This document shows, one piece after another, positions 9,991 to 19,028 of a stretch of 52,006 nucleotides of DNA. Position 1 is the first letter of the stretch, and the number at the start of each line of letters is the position of its first letter. This DNA comes from an uncultured Mycoplasmatota bacterium (GTDB taxonomy: Bacteria > Bacillota_I > Bacilli_A > RF39 > UBA660). The notes under the pieces are model-generated. The model was not told the DNA's origin. It saw only the letters and a program-made list of their open reading frames with translations, and did not search any database. A program made the position numbers and the translations under genes. Location: contig CANPPW010000006.1 of assembly GCA_947576095.1 (NCBI GenBank), positions 1-52,006 of the forward strand, in the 5' to 3' direction.

Positions 9991-10791
9991 TTGAAAAAAT
10001 CAAATCTATATAAAGCAATTAAATTCCATTTTGAAGACCAGTATGAACAAATCAATACGCAAATATATGGAAAAATAAATCACGATTTGATTCAAAACAG
10101 TCCTGAATGGCGAGGTATTTGGGAAAATTTATATGGTAGTGAAGAGGAAAAGTTTAATTCGATTCATCCTATTATATTAAAAGAAGAATATGATATTTTC
10201 CTCTTTTATCAAATAATTGAAAAATATAAATACCATTTTTTTCATTCTATTCTTTGGTTCATAAAAGACATATGTGGAGCAGAATATGAAAAAACACAAG
10301 AATATCTCATAGCTCAATTTTGTAATTCCCCTTATATTGATACAATTGAAAAACAAGGCAATCATTTTGAAATACATAGTATATTGGGAGATATTACATT
10401 TCAAACGGCAGATTCATATCTACATAACATAAAACATGATGATCTAGTAAATTTTATTAAAAAGGAAAATCCTAGTGGTTTTTGCCATTACAGTACAGCT
10501 AAAGTTTGCTCATCTATAGAAAATAGTTTTGCTTATACTACTCTTTGTCCACATGCTTTTAAAGGTCAGTTTTATCATTCTTTTACAGTTCATGATGGCG
10601 TTTGTATAGATTTAAATTATCAGTGTGTGATTCCTTTAGAAGAGTATAAACAGCTCACACAATTTGAGTTATTACAAAAAACATCTCATCATCTCTTACC
10701 AGATGTAATAGAGTCTTTCTCAGAATATGAAGATCCTCTTCTTTACCATGCACTAAATGAGCAAGCTAAGAAAAAAATATTTAAAAATTAA
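9991..10791 (+). CDS. hypothetical protein with a Cys-His-Asp thiol-enzyme pattern
   Basis: A 266-residue protein of no recognised family. It begins with TTG, preceded at nine bases by a strong GGGGGG site; no ATG fits as well. The first 150 residues are helical. The C-terminal part contains PSGFCHYSTA (Cys165), FYHSFTVHDG (His196) and VCIDLNYQ (Asp207). A Cys, His and Asp in that order, with the His and Asp on adjacent strands, match the outline of transglutaminase-like or papain-like enzymes. There is no signal peptide. It is divergent from lepA and converges on infB with a shared terminator. Enzyme activity is inference. Confidence 0.7.
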   Translation: MKKSNLYKAIKFHFEDQYEQINTQIYGKINHDLIQNSPEWRGIWENLYGSEEEKFNSIHPIILKEEYDIFLFYQIIEKYKYHFFHSILWFIKDICGAEYEKTQEYLIAQFCNSPYIDTIEKQGNHFEIHSILGDITFQTADSYLHNIKHDDLVNFIKKENPSGFCHYSTAKVCSSIENSFAYTTLCPHAFKGQFYHSFTVHDGVCIDLNYQCVIPLEEYKQLTQFELLQKTSHHLLPDVIESFSEYEDPLLYHALNEQAKKKIFKN

Positions 10792-10792
10792 T

Positions 10793-10833
10793 AAAACGTG
10801 ATCATTCTAACTATAAGAATAATCACGTTTTTT
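10793..10833. terminator. bidirectional terminator between the 266-aa gene and infB
   Basis: AAAACGTGAT (10793-10802) pairs perfectly with ATCACGTTTT (10822-10831), and ATTCT pairs with AGAAT inside, with one mismatched base pair. The T-run on one strand and the A-run on the other let it end both converging transcripts. Confidence 0.85.
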
Positions 10834-10847
10834 ATAATACTAAACTT

Positions 10848-12959
10848 CTATCTTTGTATTTCTACCATTTCATAACATTCAATGATATCTTTTTCTTTTA
10901 TGTCACTATATCCTTCTATCGTAATTCCACATTCAAGTCCTTTTTTTACTTCTTTTACCCTATCTTTTTCACGTTGCAATGAACCAATATTGCCATCATA
11001 AAGTACAATTCCATCACGAATAATTCTTGCCTTTGCATCGGATTTTACAATACCATCAATTACATAAGAACCCGCAATCATTCCAACCTTTGAAAATTTA
11101 AACAACTGTCTTACTTCCGCAGAACCAATTACTTTCTCTTCATAAATAGGATCTAACATACCTTTCATAGCTGCTTCCATTTCCTCTACTACTTTATAGA
11201 TAATATTATAAAGTCTAATTTCTACACCATTTTCTTTAGCATAGTCTTTTATTGTATTATTAGGTCGTACATTAAAACCAATCACAATTGCACCAGATGC
11301 TTTAGCTAAAATAATATCCCCTTCTGTAATCGCACCAACACTACTGCGTATTACTTTCACCTTGATTCCCTCAACGTCCAATTTTTCCAAAGAGTTTTTT
11401 ACGGCTTCACTACTACCATTAACATCTGCTTTCAAAATAACAGAAACCTCTTTTACACCTTCTTTTATTTTAGAAAATAAATCATCTAAAGTTACGGATG
11501 TACTTGGCATCATCTCTTTCTGTTTGGCCTGAACTTTTCGCTGCTCTCCAATACTTCTAGCTTGTTTTTCAGATTCAAATGCCATAAATTTATCTCCAGC
11601 TACTGGGGTATCATTAATTCCTGTAATTTCTACTGGCATAGATGGAGAAGCAGAGGTAATTTCTTCTTGTAAATCATTTTTTAAGGTTCTTACTTTACCA
11701 TAAGCTGTTCCAACAACAATAGGATCCCCTAACCGAAGTGTTCCATTTTCCACAAGAACTGTAACAATTGGTCCTACATGTTTATCTAACCTAGATTCAA
11801 TTACTGTACCTAAAGCATACCTAGATGGATTAGCCCTATAATTTTCCATTTCGGCTATTAATAAAATATTTTCTAAAAGACCTTCAATGCCAGATCCTGT
11901 TGCAGCAGAAATTTGACTGACTAAGGTCTCTCCACCCCACTGTTCTGGTGTAAGACCATTATCAGCAAGTTCCGTCATAACTTTATCTGGATTGGCCGTA
12001 GGTTTATCCATTTTATTAATTGCAACTAAAATAGGAACCCCTGCTGCCTTTGCATGGTCAATTGCTTCTTTTGTTTGAGGCATAACCCCATCATCTGCCG
12101 CTACAATAATAATAACAATATCTGTAATCTTTGCTCCCCGAGCTCTCATTTCTGTAAAAGCAGCATGCCCTGGTGTATCAATAAATGTTATTTTTTTGCC
12201 ATCTAAAGATACCTGATAAGCACTAATCGCTTGCGTAATTCCTCCAGCTTCTCCTTCTGCTACAGATGTTTTTCGAATTGCATCTAATAGAGTCGTTTTT
12301 CCATGATCTACATGTCCCATAATGGTTACGACGGGCGGTCTTTCTTTTAAATCCTCTTCCCGATCTGTAATTTCAAATGCTTCAAAATTTGTTACATCAG
12401 CAGACTCTTCTCTTTTAAGTTCTTTATTATAATCTAAAACCAAAACTTCAGCATTTTCAAAAGAAATCATATTATTAATGTTTGCCATAACACCAAGAGA
12501 AAATAACTTTTTAATTAATTCAGCTGGACTTACACGTAATACTTCGGCTAAAGCTCCAATCGTCATATTTTCTTTATATAAAACAACTTTTTCATCATTA
12601 TTAGGTGCATTAGAGACTAGTTTCTCTTTATTTTTATACATTTCTTTTTTCTTTTTAGCAAAGTCTTTCTTATTAGATTTGATTTGTACACTTTTTTTCT
12701 TTAATTTTTGTTTTTTTACAGTTTGATCTGCATTAATTTTATTATCTAATGTGATTTCTTCTGCAATGTCATCTAGACTCTCCTCATCTAGTTCAAGTGA
12801 TTCATCCATATTCTCAATTTCATTATCTAGTAAGGTAATTGCTTCATCATCCAGTAAATCATCTGCTCCACTCACCTTAATATTTAATTCCTTACATTTT
12901 TTCAAGATTTCCTCTACTGTTTTATTTACGTCATCTGCATATTCTAGTACACTCATCAT
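10848..12959 (-). CDS. infB: translation initiation factor IF-2
   Basis: The GTPase that places fMet-tRNA on the 30S subunit. Order of parts: an acidic then Lys-rich linker, an IF2-N module ([20 protein letters not shown]), the G domain with [30 protein letters not shown] and NKMDKP, then domains II-IV. The first 11 codons of the longest frame are not used: GAGGTG lies six bases before the ATG at 12959, giving 703 residues. It is the last gene of rimP-nusA-ylxR-infB. The usual ylxQ upstream is absent, and rbfA and truB do not follow; the message ends at the terminator downstream. Confidence 0.97.
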   Translation of the reverse strand: MMSVLEYADDVNKTVEEILKKCKELNIKVSGADDLLDDEAITLLDNEIENMDESLELDEESLDDIAEEITLDNKINADQTVKKQKLKKKSVQIKSNKKDFAKKKKEMYKNKEKLVSNAPNNDEKVVLYKENMTIGALAEVLRVSPAELIKKLFSLGVMANINNMISFENAEVLVLDYNKELKREESADVTNFEAFEITDREEDLKERPPVVTIMGHVDHGKTTLLDAIRKTSVAEGEAGGITQAISAYQVSLDGKKITFIDTPGHAAFTEMRARGAKITDIVIIIVAADDGVMPQTKEAIDHAKAAGVPILVAINKMDKPTANPDKVMTELADNGLTPEQWGGETLVSQISAATGSGIEGLLENILLIAEMENYRANPSRYALGTVIESRLDKHVGPIVTVLVENGTLRLGDPIVVGTAYGKVRTLKNDLQEEITSASPSMPVEITGINDTPVAGDKFMAFESEKQARSIGEQRKVQAKQKEMMPSTSVTLDDLFSKIKEGVKEVSVILKADVNGSSEAVKNSLEKLDVEGIKVKVIRSSVGAITEGDIILAKASGAIVIGFNVRPNNTIKDYAKENGVEIRLYNIIYKVVEEMEAAMKGMLDPIYEEKVIGSAEVRQLFKFSKVGMIAGSYVIDGIVKSDAKARIIRDGIVLYDGNIGSLQREKDRVKEVKKGLECGITIEGYSDIKEKDIIECYEMVEIQR

Positions 12960-13018
12960 AAATATCACCTCTTTCTTTATTTTACTTTTCAATCAGAGTT
13001 TCTACAATTTGAATCAAA

Positions 13019-13276
13019 TTATAACAAAGATTTTAACTGATTAAATATTTCATCTGGGATGGATATTTCTAGATGTCTTTCTAATGCCTTAGACTGCTTA
13101 GCTTTATCAAAAACAGATGCATCTTTTTTTAAATAAGCCCCTCTTCCATTCATCTTTCCACTTTCATCCACCATAACCTGTCCTTCTTTTGTCTTTACAA
13201 CTCGAATCAGTTCTTTTTTAGGTAACTTTTCTCTTGTGATTACACAAGTACGCATTGGGATTTTTTTTATTTTCAT
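13019..13276 (-). CDS. ylxR: YlxR/RnpM family RNA-binding protein
   Basis: A small basic protein of 85 residues, the normal size. Family marks are MRTCVITREKLPKKELIR at the start, GRGAYL in the middle, and the helix around KQSKALERHL. YlxR (RnpM) binds RNase P RNA and modulates its activity in Firmicutes. The ATG shares one base with the nusA TAA (TAATG) and has no clear ribosome site of its own, so translation should be coupled to nusA. In most relatives an L7Ae-like ylxQ comes next; here infB follows directly. Confidence 0.93.
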   Translation of the reverse strand: MKIKKIPMRTCVITREKLPKKELIRVVKTKEGQVMVDESGKMNGRGAYLKKDASVFDKAKQSKALERHLEISIPDEIFNQLKSLL

Positions 13277-14457
13277 TAAGCGATATGAATTCCTATCTTT
13301 TTAGCATCTTCAATCGTTTGAATATCTAATTTATAATGTGTAAGTCGAGCTGCAAGCCTTACATTTAATCCCTTTTTCCCAATTGCTAAAGACAGGTTAT
13401 CATCATCTACCACAACAATTGCTTCTTTTCCCTTCTCGTCTGTTACATACACATGTAAATCTTTCGCAGGACTTAAAGCATTTTCAATGAAACGAGCAGG
13501 TTCTTTCTCATATAAAACGATATCTATTTTTTCACCATTTAAAGCTTCGATAATAGGATTAATACGGCATCCTTTCTCACCAATACAAGAACCTAGTGCT
13601 TCTACATTAGGATTTTCAGAATAAACCGCGATTTTTGTTCTAACACCAGCTTCACGGGCAACACTATAAATCAAAATAATTCCTTCCTGAATTTCAGGAA
13701 TTTCAAGTTCAAATAGTCTTTTTACAAAACCATAGTGTTTTCTTGAAAGCAAAATAAGAGCCCCTTTGCTACCAGCTTCTACTTTGGTTACATAAGATTT
13801 GATTGTACTGCCCATTTTGATTTCCTCACCTGGAATTATTTCTGTTTTAGGAAGAATCCCTTGTGTTTTACCAAGATTGATATAATAATTACGAACATCT
13901 TCCATCTCCACTGTTCCTGTAACAAGTTCATCTTGTTTGTCTTCATACTCATCTACAATAGCGTGTTTTTCTGCTTCCCTTATTTTTTGTACAATCACTT
14001 GTTTAGCAGTAGCAGCTGCAACTCTACCAAAATCTCTTGGAGTTACCTTTTTTTCAATCGTTTCCCCCACTTCAATTTCAGGCACAATTTTTCTCGCTTC
14101 TGATAAAATAATATGTTTTTTTTCATCATAGAAGAAAGGTTCAAATCCCTCTATATCTTCACCATTTTCTTCCATTTGTTCAAGTTTATTTAATTCTTCT
14201 TCTTCTAATGCTTCATAATCATCTGGAACAACTGTTTTATAAGAATATACTTCAAATGTTCCTGTCATCTCATCAAAAGCTACCCTAACATTGGTCATTT
14301 TATATTGTTTTTTATAAGCAGCACAAAGAGCAGGTTCTAAAGCCTCATCAATAATAGATTCATCAATTCCTTTCTCTTCACACAACATTTTTTTGGCTTT
14401 ATGAAAAGCAGCAAAATCAGTCCCTGTAATTTCTTGTTTTTCTACTTTCTTTCTCAT
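13276..14457 (-). CDS. nusA: transcription termination/antitermination factor NusA
   Basis: NusA binds RNA polymerase and nascent RNA and controls pausing and termination. The N-terminal domain (FAAFHKAKKMLCEEKGI onward), the S1 domain (about 130-200) and two KH modules (GEKGCRINPIIEAL; LAIGKKGLNVRLAARLTHY) are visible. It ends just after the KH region, as usual in Firmicutes. The longest frame reaches back over the end of rimP, but the natural start is the ATG one base after the rimP TAA, giving 393 residues. An AAAGG site lies 11 bases before it, slightly far, so coupling to rimP is likely. Confidence 0.95.
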   Translation of the reverse strand: MRKKVEKQEITGTDFAAFHKAKKMLCEEKGIDESIIDEALEPALCAAYKKQYKMTNVRVAFDEMTGTFEVYSYKTVVPDDYEALEEEELNKLEQMEENGEDIEGFEPFFYDEKKHIILSEARKIVPEIEVGETIEKKVTPRDFGRVAAATAKQVIVQKIREAEKHAIVDEYEDKQDELVTGTVEMEDVRNYYINLGKTQGILPKTEIIPGEEIKMGSTIKSYVTKVEAGSKGALILLSRKHYGFVKRLFELEIPEIQEGIILIYSVAREAGVRTKIAVYSENPNVEALGSCIGEKGCRINPIIEALNGEKIDIVLYEKEPARFIENALSPAKDLHVYVTDEKGKEAIVVVDDDNLSLAIGKKGLNVRLAARLTHYKLDIQTIEDAKKIGIHIA

Positions 14458-14458
14458 T

Positions 14459-14713
14459 TTATTCACAACCTTTCTCTTTAGAACATACATCCATAATATA
14501 GTTTTCTGAAATAGGATCCGCTTCATCAATAATTGGGTCAATGAGTTTTGTAACAGTAATACAATCCTCTATATCTATATTTCCTTCCTTATCAATCACA
14601 ATTCTAAGAAACATTTGCCCCTCTTCTTTTATATATAAAACCTCATCAAGAATATAACCATTTTCCATAATAGTTTTTTCAATTAATTGTTTTATTGTTT
14701 CACAAATCTCCAT
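14459..14713 (-). CDS. rimP: RimP, N-terminal domain only
   Basis: RimP matures the 30S subunit. This copy has 84 residues against about 150 in the family. The N-terminal alpha/beta domain is recognisable (FLRIVIDKEGNIDIEDCITV and the DEADPISENYIMDVCS strand). It stops exactly where the conserved SSPG-RPL motif and the C-terminal SH3-like domain should begin. The stop is immediately followed by nusA, and no continuation exists in another frame, so the missing half is a loss rather than a frameshift. The position before nusA supports the name. GGAGG precedes the ATG by four bases. Confidence 0.85.
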   Translation of the reverse strand: MEICETIKQLIEKTIMENGYILDEVLYIKEEGQMFLRIVIDKEGNIDIEDCITVTKLIDPIIDEADPISENYIMDVCSKEKGCE

Positions 14714-14733
14714 ATTTCCTCCATCTACATGAA

Positions 14734-14753
14734 AGAGTGGGATACCCCACTCT
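14734..14753 (-). promoter_or_regulatory. hairpin in the rimP-nusA-infB leader
   Basis: AGAGTGGG and CCCACTCT form a perfect eight-pair stem with a four-base loop between the promoter and the rimP ribosome site. No T-run follows on the minus strand, so it is not a classical terminator. It may protect the message or bind a regulator; that is inference. Confidence 0.55.
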
Positions 14754-14769
14754 CGCCTTAAGTACTTTT

Positions 14770-14797
14770 ATTATATCATAAAATTCTATAAAGTGAA
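14770..14797 (-). promoter_or_regulatory. sigma-A-like promoter of the rimP-nusA-ylxR-infB operon
   Basis: On the minus strand TTCACT (14797-14792) and a perfect TATAAT (14775-14770) are separated by 16 bases. The start point would lie just before the leader hairpin. The -10 is strong and the -35 partial. Confidence 0.6.
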
Positions 14798-14857
14798 TAA
14801 ATTTTTTCTATTTTTAAATATTTAATGATATAATAAAATATAGGAGATGATACTTAC

Positions 14858-15556
14858 ATGATAAAAAATAAAAATATTAAAACTGGAATCATTGGTGCAT
14901 TGGTTATCATAAGTTACTTTTTTTTAAGTTATTTTGAAAGTATTCCTTTAGAAATAATAGGAATTAACATAGCTGAGATGGGACAAAATTCTAAAATTAT
15001 ATATATGTTTATCTATGAATGTATAACAATGCTGATTATATGTTTCCTGTTAAAAGATAAAATAAAAAAGGATTTAAAAGATATTAAAAAAAATCATAAG
15101 AAATATTTTGAATCTTGTATGAAATACTGGCTTTTAGCAATTGGTGTTATGATGCTTAGCAACCTTGTTATTAATAGTATCAGTACGAAGGGAATGGCTA
15201 ATAATCAAGCGAACCTAGAAACATTATTTAAAATTAGTCCAATTTATATGTTTTTTTCAGCTGTCATATATGCACCTATTGTAGAGGAACTAACCTTTAG
15301 ACAAGGAATTCGAAATCTTTTTAAAAATAATTTACTTTTTATTTTGATATCTGGTATTTTATTTGGTAGTCTACATGTTGTTACAAGTTTTGAAAATATA
15401 GTAGATTTACTTTATATCATTCCTTACTCAGCCCCAGGAATCGCATTTGCATATATGCTTACAAAATATAATAATATTTTTGTTAGTATGGGATTTCATT
15501 TTATGCATAATGGCATTTTAATGGCTTTACAATTTGCATTACTCATTTTAGGATAA
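14858..15556 (+). CDS. CPBP family intramembrane metalloprotease
   Basis: A 232-residue multi-pass membrane protein of the CAAX-protease/bacteriocin-processing (Abi) family. Motif 1 is EELTFRQG (Glu143, Glu144, Arg148), motif 2 is FGSLHVVTS (His173), and the last is GFHFMHNG (His213, His216, Asn217). Hydrophobic segments lie near 10-28, 45-64, 88-107, 126-141, 158-172 and 186-200. Members cleave prenylated or membrane peptides; in Firmicutes some give self-immunity to bacteriocins. No bacteriocin gene is visible beside it. A TATAAT lies at 14829-14834 and AGGAG precedes the ATG. It is transcribed away from rimP. Confidence 0.88.
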   Translation: MIKNKNIKTGIIGALVIISYFFLSYFESIPLEIIGINIAEMGQNSKIIYMFIYECITMLIICFLLKDKIKKDLKDIKKNHKKYFESCMKYWLLAIGVMMLSNLVINSISTKGMANNQANLETLFKISPIYMFFSAVIYAPIVEELTFRQGIRNLFKNNLLFILISGILFGSLHVVTSFENIVDLLYIIPYSAPGIAFAYMLTKYNNIFVSMGFHFMHNGILMALQFALLILG

Positions 15557-15688
15557 GATCCGTTTTATTTTAATATATTTTACTATTATAAAGTAGACAT
15601 ATCGACTATGCTCTGCTTTTTGTTTGATGATAAATTTTAAATTTATTTAATTGTTATATAAATAATAAACGAGAAGGGGAAATTAAAA

Positions 15689-16075
15689 ATGAAAATATCA
15701 AAAAGAGTTAAAATAGGAAATAATAATTATTATATAATTGTCGATGTAGAATATAAAAAAGCAGAAAATAAATTCCCATCTTTACGCATTAAAAATTATA
15801 AAGATGATTATTGGGATGGCGGTGATTGTTCAATTTTGATTGAAGAAGTAGAAAAAAATTACACATTAAAAAAAGCCAAGTATTATGATAAACATATTGG
15901 TTTCATGGCAGATGTTTTTTATATCTATGATAGAATTCCATTTATAGATGGTATAAAGGATAAGGATGCTTATATTTCTAAAAAAGAAATAGATAATTAT
16001 ATAAAAGAATTTAATATAAACATGAACCAAAATCCTAATTTTAAACTGAATGATGCTCGAACTTGGAAACTATAA
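15689..16075 (+). CDS. hypothetical 128-aa protein
   Basis: A small soluble, Lys-, Tyr- and Asn-rich protein of no recognised family. It has beta-prone stretches at the start (NNYYIIVDVEY) and a helical C-terminus. AGAAGGGG precedes the ATG by about nine bases, which supports it as a real gene. No signal peptide, metal motif or membrane segment is seen. It stands alone, 132 bases after the CPBP gene and 232 before the C39-like gene, so context tells nothing of its role. Confidence 0.6.
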   Translation: MKISKRVKIGNNNYYIIVDVEYKKAENKFPSLRIKNYKDDYWDGGDCSILIEEVEKNYTLKKAKYYDKHIGFMADVFYIYDRIPFIDGIKDKDAYISKKEIDNYIKEFNINMNQNPNFKLNDARTWKL

Positions 16076-16307
16076 TATTTTTAAAAGTTAAAATGTTATT
16101 AGGAACTTATATATCTATAAATATAGTCTTTTATAGTAAAATTACCATTATTTAGAATAAAAATTCGAAATAATGTCATTCTCATTTTATTCTTTTGTTT
16201 ATTAATAGATTTTTTAGATACTCCTATATTATAAAAATTGTAACAACATTCTAGAATTTATAAAAATGGAATTAAAAAATATATGATATAATAAAAGAGG
16301 TGATAAA

Positions 16308-17339
16308 ATGATATATATGCTCGCAATGGACTGCCAAGATTCTGGTTTTCTTGAAATCGTTTTATTTGTAAAAAATGTCATAGAAATATTACAGATTGTA
16401 ACACCTATTTTGTTAATTATTTCTGTTATGCTAGATTGTATGAAAAATGTTACAGATAAAGAAGGATATAATAAAAAAATTATGCATAGAATTTTTTTTA
16501 AATTTCTAGCAGCTGCTTCTATTTTCTTTGTTCTTCCACTTACCAATCTCGTCTTATCAATATTTGGAGAAGAACCTATACAAAAGCATCCTTGCTTTGA
16601 AAATGCAAATAAAGAATATATTGAAAATAGAAAAAAAGCAGAAACAGCTGTTAACAATGGTAGTTCCACTAATAAAAAATTTGTAAAATATCTTGAGAAA
16701 GAACTAAAAAAAAGACATAAAATAGATTTTGATCGTAAACATACAAATACAGTACAAAATGAAAATACAAATGAAAGTGTAAACACAGATCATAAAGGCG
16801 AAAGAGTAAGTTTTACCAATTTCCCTTATTATAATCAGGCGGCCGAATCTACTTATGGTACTTATCCTTATTGTAGTGGTGGGTATACTTTACATACAGA
16901 TGGATGTGGTGTATTCTCATTCTCAGTCATCGCAAGTGGACTTGTTGATGTAAACTATACACCCGATGTTGTCGCCAAATGGATTTGTTCCAATATTCCT
17001 GGACAAGGAAATGGTGTGGGAACTTATTCCAGTGTTTTTGACACACAAACACTTTCAAATCACTTTGGATTAAAAACACAAAAGATTGCTAAAATGGGTA
17101 AAGAGGATTTACGGAAATATTTAAATACCAATTTAAAGCAAAATAATGGAATGATTATTAATGTTCCTCATCACTATATTGCTGTTGTAAGAAGCACCCA
17201 TGGAAAATATGCTGTTTTAGATTCTGCACAAAGGCAACTTACAAATGAATATGATTATGATGAATTTTATAATACTTTTTTGGTTAATTATCGAGGTAGA
17301 GGTTCTTGGTGGCATGCTTGGCTTGTAAGCAGAAGGTAG
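16308..17339 (+). CDS. membrane-anchored C39-like cysteine peptidase domain protein
   Basis: A 343-residue protein. Residues about 15-43 and 63-87 are two membrane helices in an arrangement resembling small type IV secretion pilin-like proteins. A Lys/Asn-rich linker follows (100-165), then a Peptidase_C39_2-like domain: YYNQ (Gln177), TDGCGVFSFS (Cys200), PHHYIAVV (His289) and AVLDSAQ (Asp305). All catalytic positions are present, so it should be an active thiol peptidase or amidase, probably outside the membrane. AGAGGTG precedes the ATG, and TATAAT lies just upstream. A lipoprotein gene starts 9 bases downstream and a phosphoesterase follows, so the three form an operon. Confidence 0.8.
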   Translation: MIYMLAMDCQDSGFLEIVLFVKNVIEILQIVTPILLIISVMLDCMKNVTDKEGYNKKIMHRIFFKFLAAASIFFVLPLTNLVLSIFGEEPIQKHPCFENANKEYIENRKKAETAVNNGSSTNKKFVKYLEKELKKRHKIDFDRKHTNTVQNENTNESVNTDHKGERVSFTNFPYYNQAAESTYGTYPYCSGGYTLHTDGCGVFSFSVIASGLVDVNYTPDVVAKWICSNIPGQGNGVGTYSSVFDTQTLSNHFGLKTQKIAKMGKEDLRKYLNTNLKQNNGMIINVPHHYIAVVRSTHGKYAVLDSAQRQLTNEYDYDEFYNTFLVNYRGRGSWWHAWLVSRR

Positions 17340-17347
17340 GAGAAAAT

Positions 17348-18031
17348 ATGAAAAAAATGATAATACTTTTCATCTTTATGATATTTTTATCTGGATGTGA
17401 AGCTATATATACAGTAAAAATAGAGAATCAAACACTTTATGATAACACAAAAATTTTTGATAAAAGCAATGTATATCATCAAGCTTTAGAATCAGAAGAA
17501 AAAAAAGAGGAAATTGTTGATACTTTATATAAATTCGAAAAAGAAAATGCTTTTGGTTTTGAAAGAAATTTTTTTGAAGAAAATGGGAATTCTGGATTTG
17601 AATATATCAGTTCTTTTCCGATCAAAAAAGGATACGATAACTGGCCTACACTTGCTGGACAATGTTTTCCTTACTATGATTTTTATGTACAAGATAATTT
17701 TTTAAAGCTTAAAACAGCACCTAATTTTACATGTTTTCAGAAATTTACAGAACTAAAAAAAGCTACAATACAGATCAAGACAGATTATAAGGTAATTAGA
17801 CATAATGCTGATAAGGTGGATAAAAACACATATATTTGGTATTTCAATCGAGAAGATACATTAAATCAAATTCTCTATAAACAGATTATCATGGATATGG
17901 AATATTTGAATGAAAAGACACAAAAAAATACACATTTTATACCTGTTATTTTAGTATTACTGAGTATTCTAACCATTGGTATAATCACTTATTTTTTGAT
18001 ACAGAAATGGAAACAAAAAGAGACTTTTTAA
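17348..18031 (+). CDS. putative lipoprotein with an extra C-terminal membrane helix
   Basis: A 227-residue protein of unknown family. The start is the ATG preceded by GGAGA, not the longer frame that overlaps the peptidase gene. The signal peptide ends in FLSGC, a lipobox, so Cys16 should be lipidated. A second membrane helix occurs at the C-terminus (IPVILVLLSILTIGIITYF) followed by a basic tail. Having both a lipid anchor and a C-terminal helix is unusual. The part between is soluble with several Cys and aromatic residues. It lies between the C39-like peptidase and the phosphoesterase, and likely works with one of them at the cell surface. Confidence 0.75.
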   Translation: MKKMIILFIFMIFLSGCEAIYTVKIENQTLYDNTKIFDKSNVYHQALESEEKKEEIVDTLYKFEKENAFGFERNFFEENGNSGFEYISSFPIKKGYDNWPTLAGQCFPYYDFYVQDNFLKLKTAPNFTCFQKFTELKKATIQIKTDYKVIRHNADKVDKNTYIWYFNREDTLNQILYKQIIMDMEYLNEKTQKNTHFIPVILVLLSILTIGIITYFLIQKWKQKETF

Positions 18032-18040
18032 GGAGGATTT

Positions 18041-18901
18041 ATGAAAAAAATCATATCTGTTTTTCTATTCATTATTGGAACTTTTATCCTTGGTATACTA
18101 TATAGTCACTATATTGAACCTAAAACATTAATGGTAAAAGAATATAAAGTAACAAATTCTCTTATCACAGATTCCTTTCATGGTTTCAAAATAGTACATA
18201 TCACTGATCTTCATTATGGTACTATGGTTAATGAAAAATTAGGAAAAAAATTAGTAAGAAAAATCAATCAAATTCAGCCTGATATTATCGTGCTCACGGG
18301 TGATTTATTTGATTCACATGTTCCTTTAAATCAAAATGAACAATTGATTGTAACGGAACTTTTAAAATCAATGAAGGCGAATATTGGAAAATATGCTATA
18401 AAAGGGGAACATGATATTTCACATAAAGAATGGGAATCTATAATGACAGAATGTAATTTTATCAATTTAAATGACACATATGAACTTATTTATAAAGAAG
18501 ACTATACCCCTATTTTATTAGCTGGATTATCCACCAATATAGGTGTAAAAAAAAATGTGCAGGAAAAATTAAAAGATGCTATACAATATCTAACACAATA
18601 TAAAGAAACAAAAGGAGAAACACTTTATAGTATTTTACTGATGCATGAGCCAGATACAATTGATTCTATTGAGCAAAATCCATTTCATTTAATTCTAGCT
18701 GGACATTCTCATGGAGGACAAATAAATATTCCTGTACTTCAATATTATCTATCCCCAAAGGGAGCAAAAAAATATGAGAAGGAATATTATAAAATTAAAA
18801 ATAAGGATATATATATTTCTACAGGAATTGGAACTACCACCTTCACATATCGCTTCTTAAATAAACCATCTATTAATTTCTACCGAATAACAAATAAATA
18901 G
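18041..18901 (+). CDS. calcineurin-like metallophosphoesterase (YkuE-type)
   Basis: A 286-residue protein with an N-terminal membrane helix (residues about 3-20) and an extracytoplasmic calcineurin-like domain. Metal motifs: HITDLHYG (Asp56, His58), LTGDLFD (Asp88), KGEHD (His124) and LAGHSHGGQ near 229-236. The normal third motif is GNHD; here the bridging Asn is Glu (GEHD). Relatives such as YkuE are exported phosphodiesterases or lipid-phosphate hydrolases. AGGAGG precedes the ATG, nine bases after the lipoprotein gene. It is the last gene of the three-gene unit and is followed by a terminator. Confidence 0.87.
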   Translation: MKKIISVFLFIIGTFILGILYSHYIEPKTLMVKEYKVTNSLITDSFHGFKIVHITDLHYGTMVNEKLGKKLVRKINQIQPDIIVLTGDLFDSHVPLNQNEQLIVTELLKSMKANIGKYAIKGEHDISHKEWESIMTECNFINLNDTYELIYKEDYTPILLAGLSTNIGVKKNVQEKLKDAIQYLTQYKETKGETLYSILLMHEPDTIDSIEQNPFHLILAGHSHGGQINIPVLQYYLSPKGAKKYEKEYYKIKNKDIYISTGIGTTTFTYRFLNKPSINFYRITNK

Positions 18902-18928
18902 TATACTTTTCAAATATACTATTTTTTT
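18896..18928 (+). terminator. terminator after the phosphoesterase operon
   Basis: AAATAGTATA (18896-18905) and TATACTATTT (18915-18924) form a perfect ten-pair stem with a nine-base loop, followed by Ts. The stop codon lies in the left arm. Confidence 0.85.
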
Positions 18929-19028
18929 AATCATAATAATAAAAATAAAAAAAGAAGATAAATTATTCTTTTCCTATTTCAAAATAAAATACATTCCATT
19001 TATTCATTTGTTATTTTGATATACATCA

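Noticed and set aside
12478-13044. Two plus-strand Ser-rich frames opposite infB
   Set aside because: They mirror the acidic and Lys-rich linker of IF-2 and have no ribosome sites.
16229-16786. Minus-strand 185-codon frame
   Set aside because: It lies opposite the C39-like gene, which has a clear ribosome site and catalytic motifs. The Phe/Ser-rich translation is typical of an antisense shadow.
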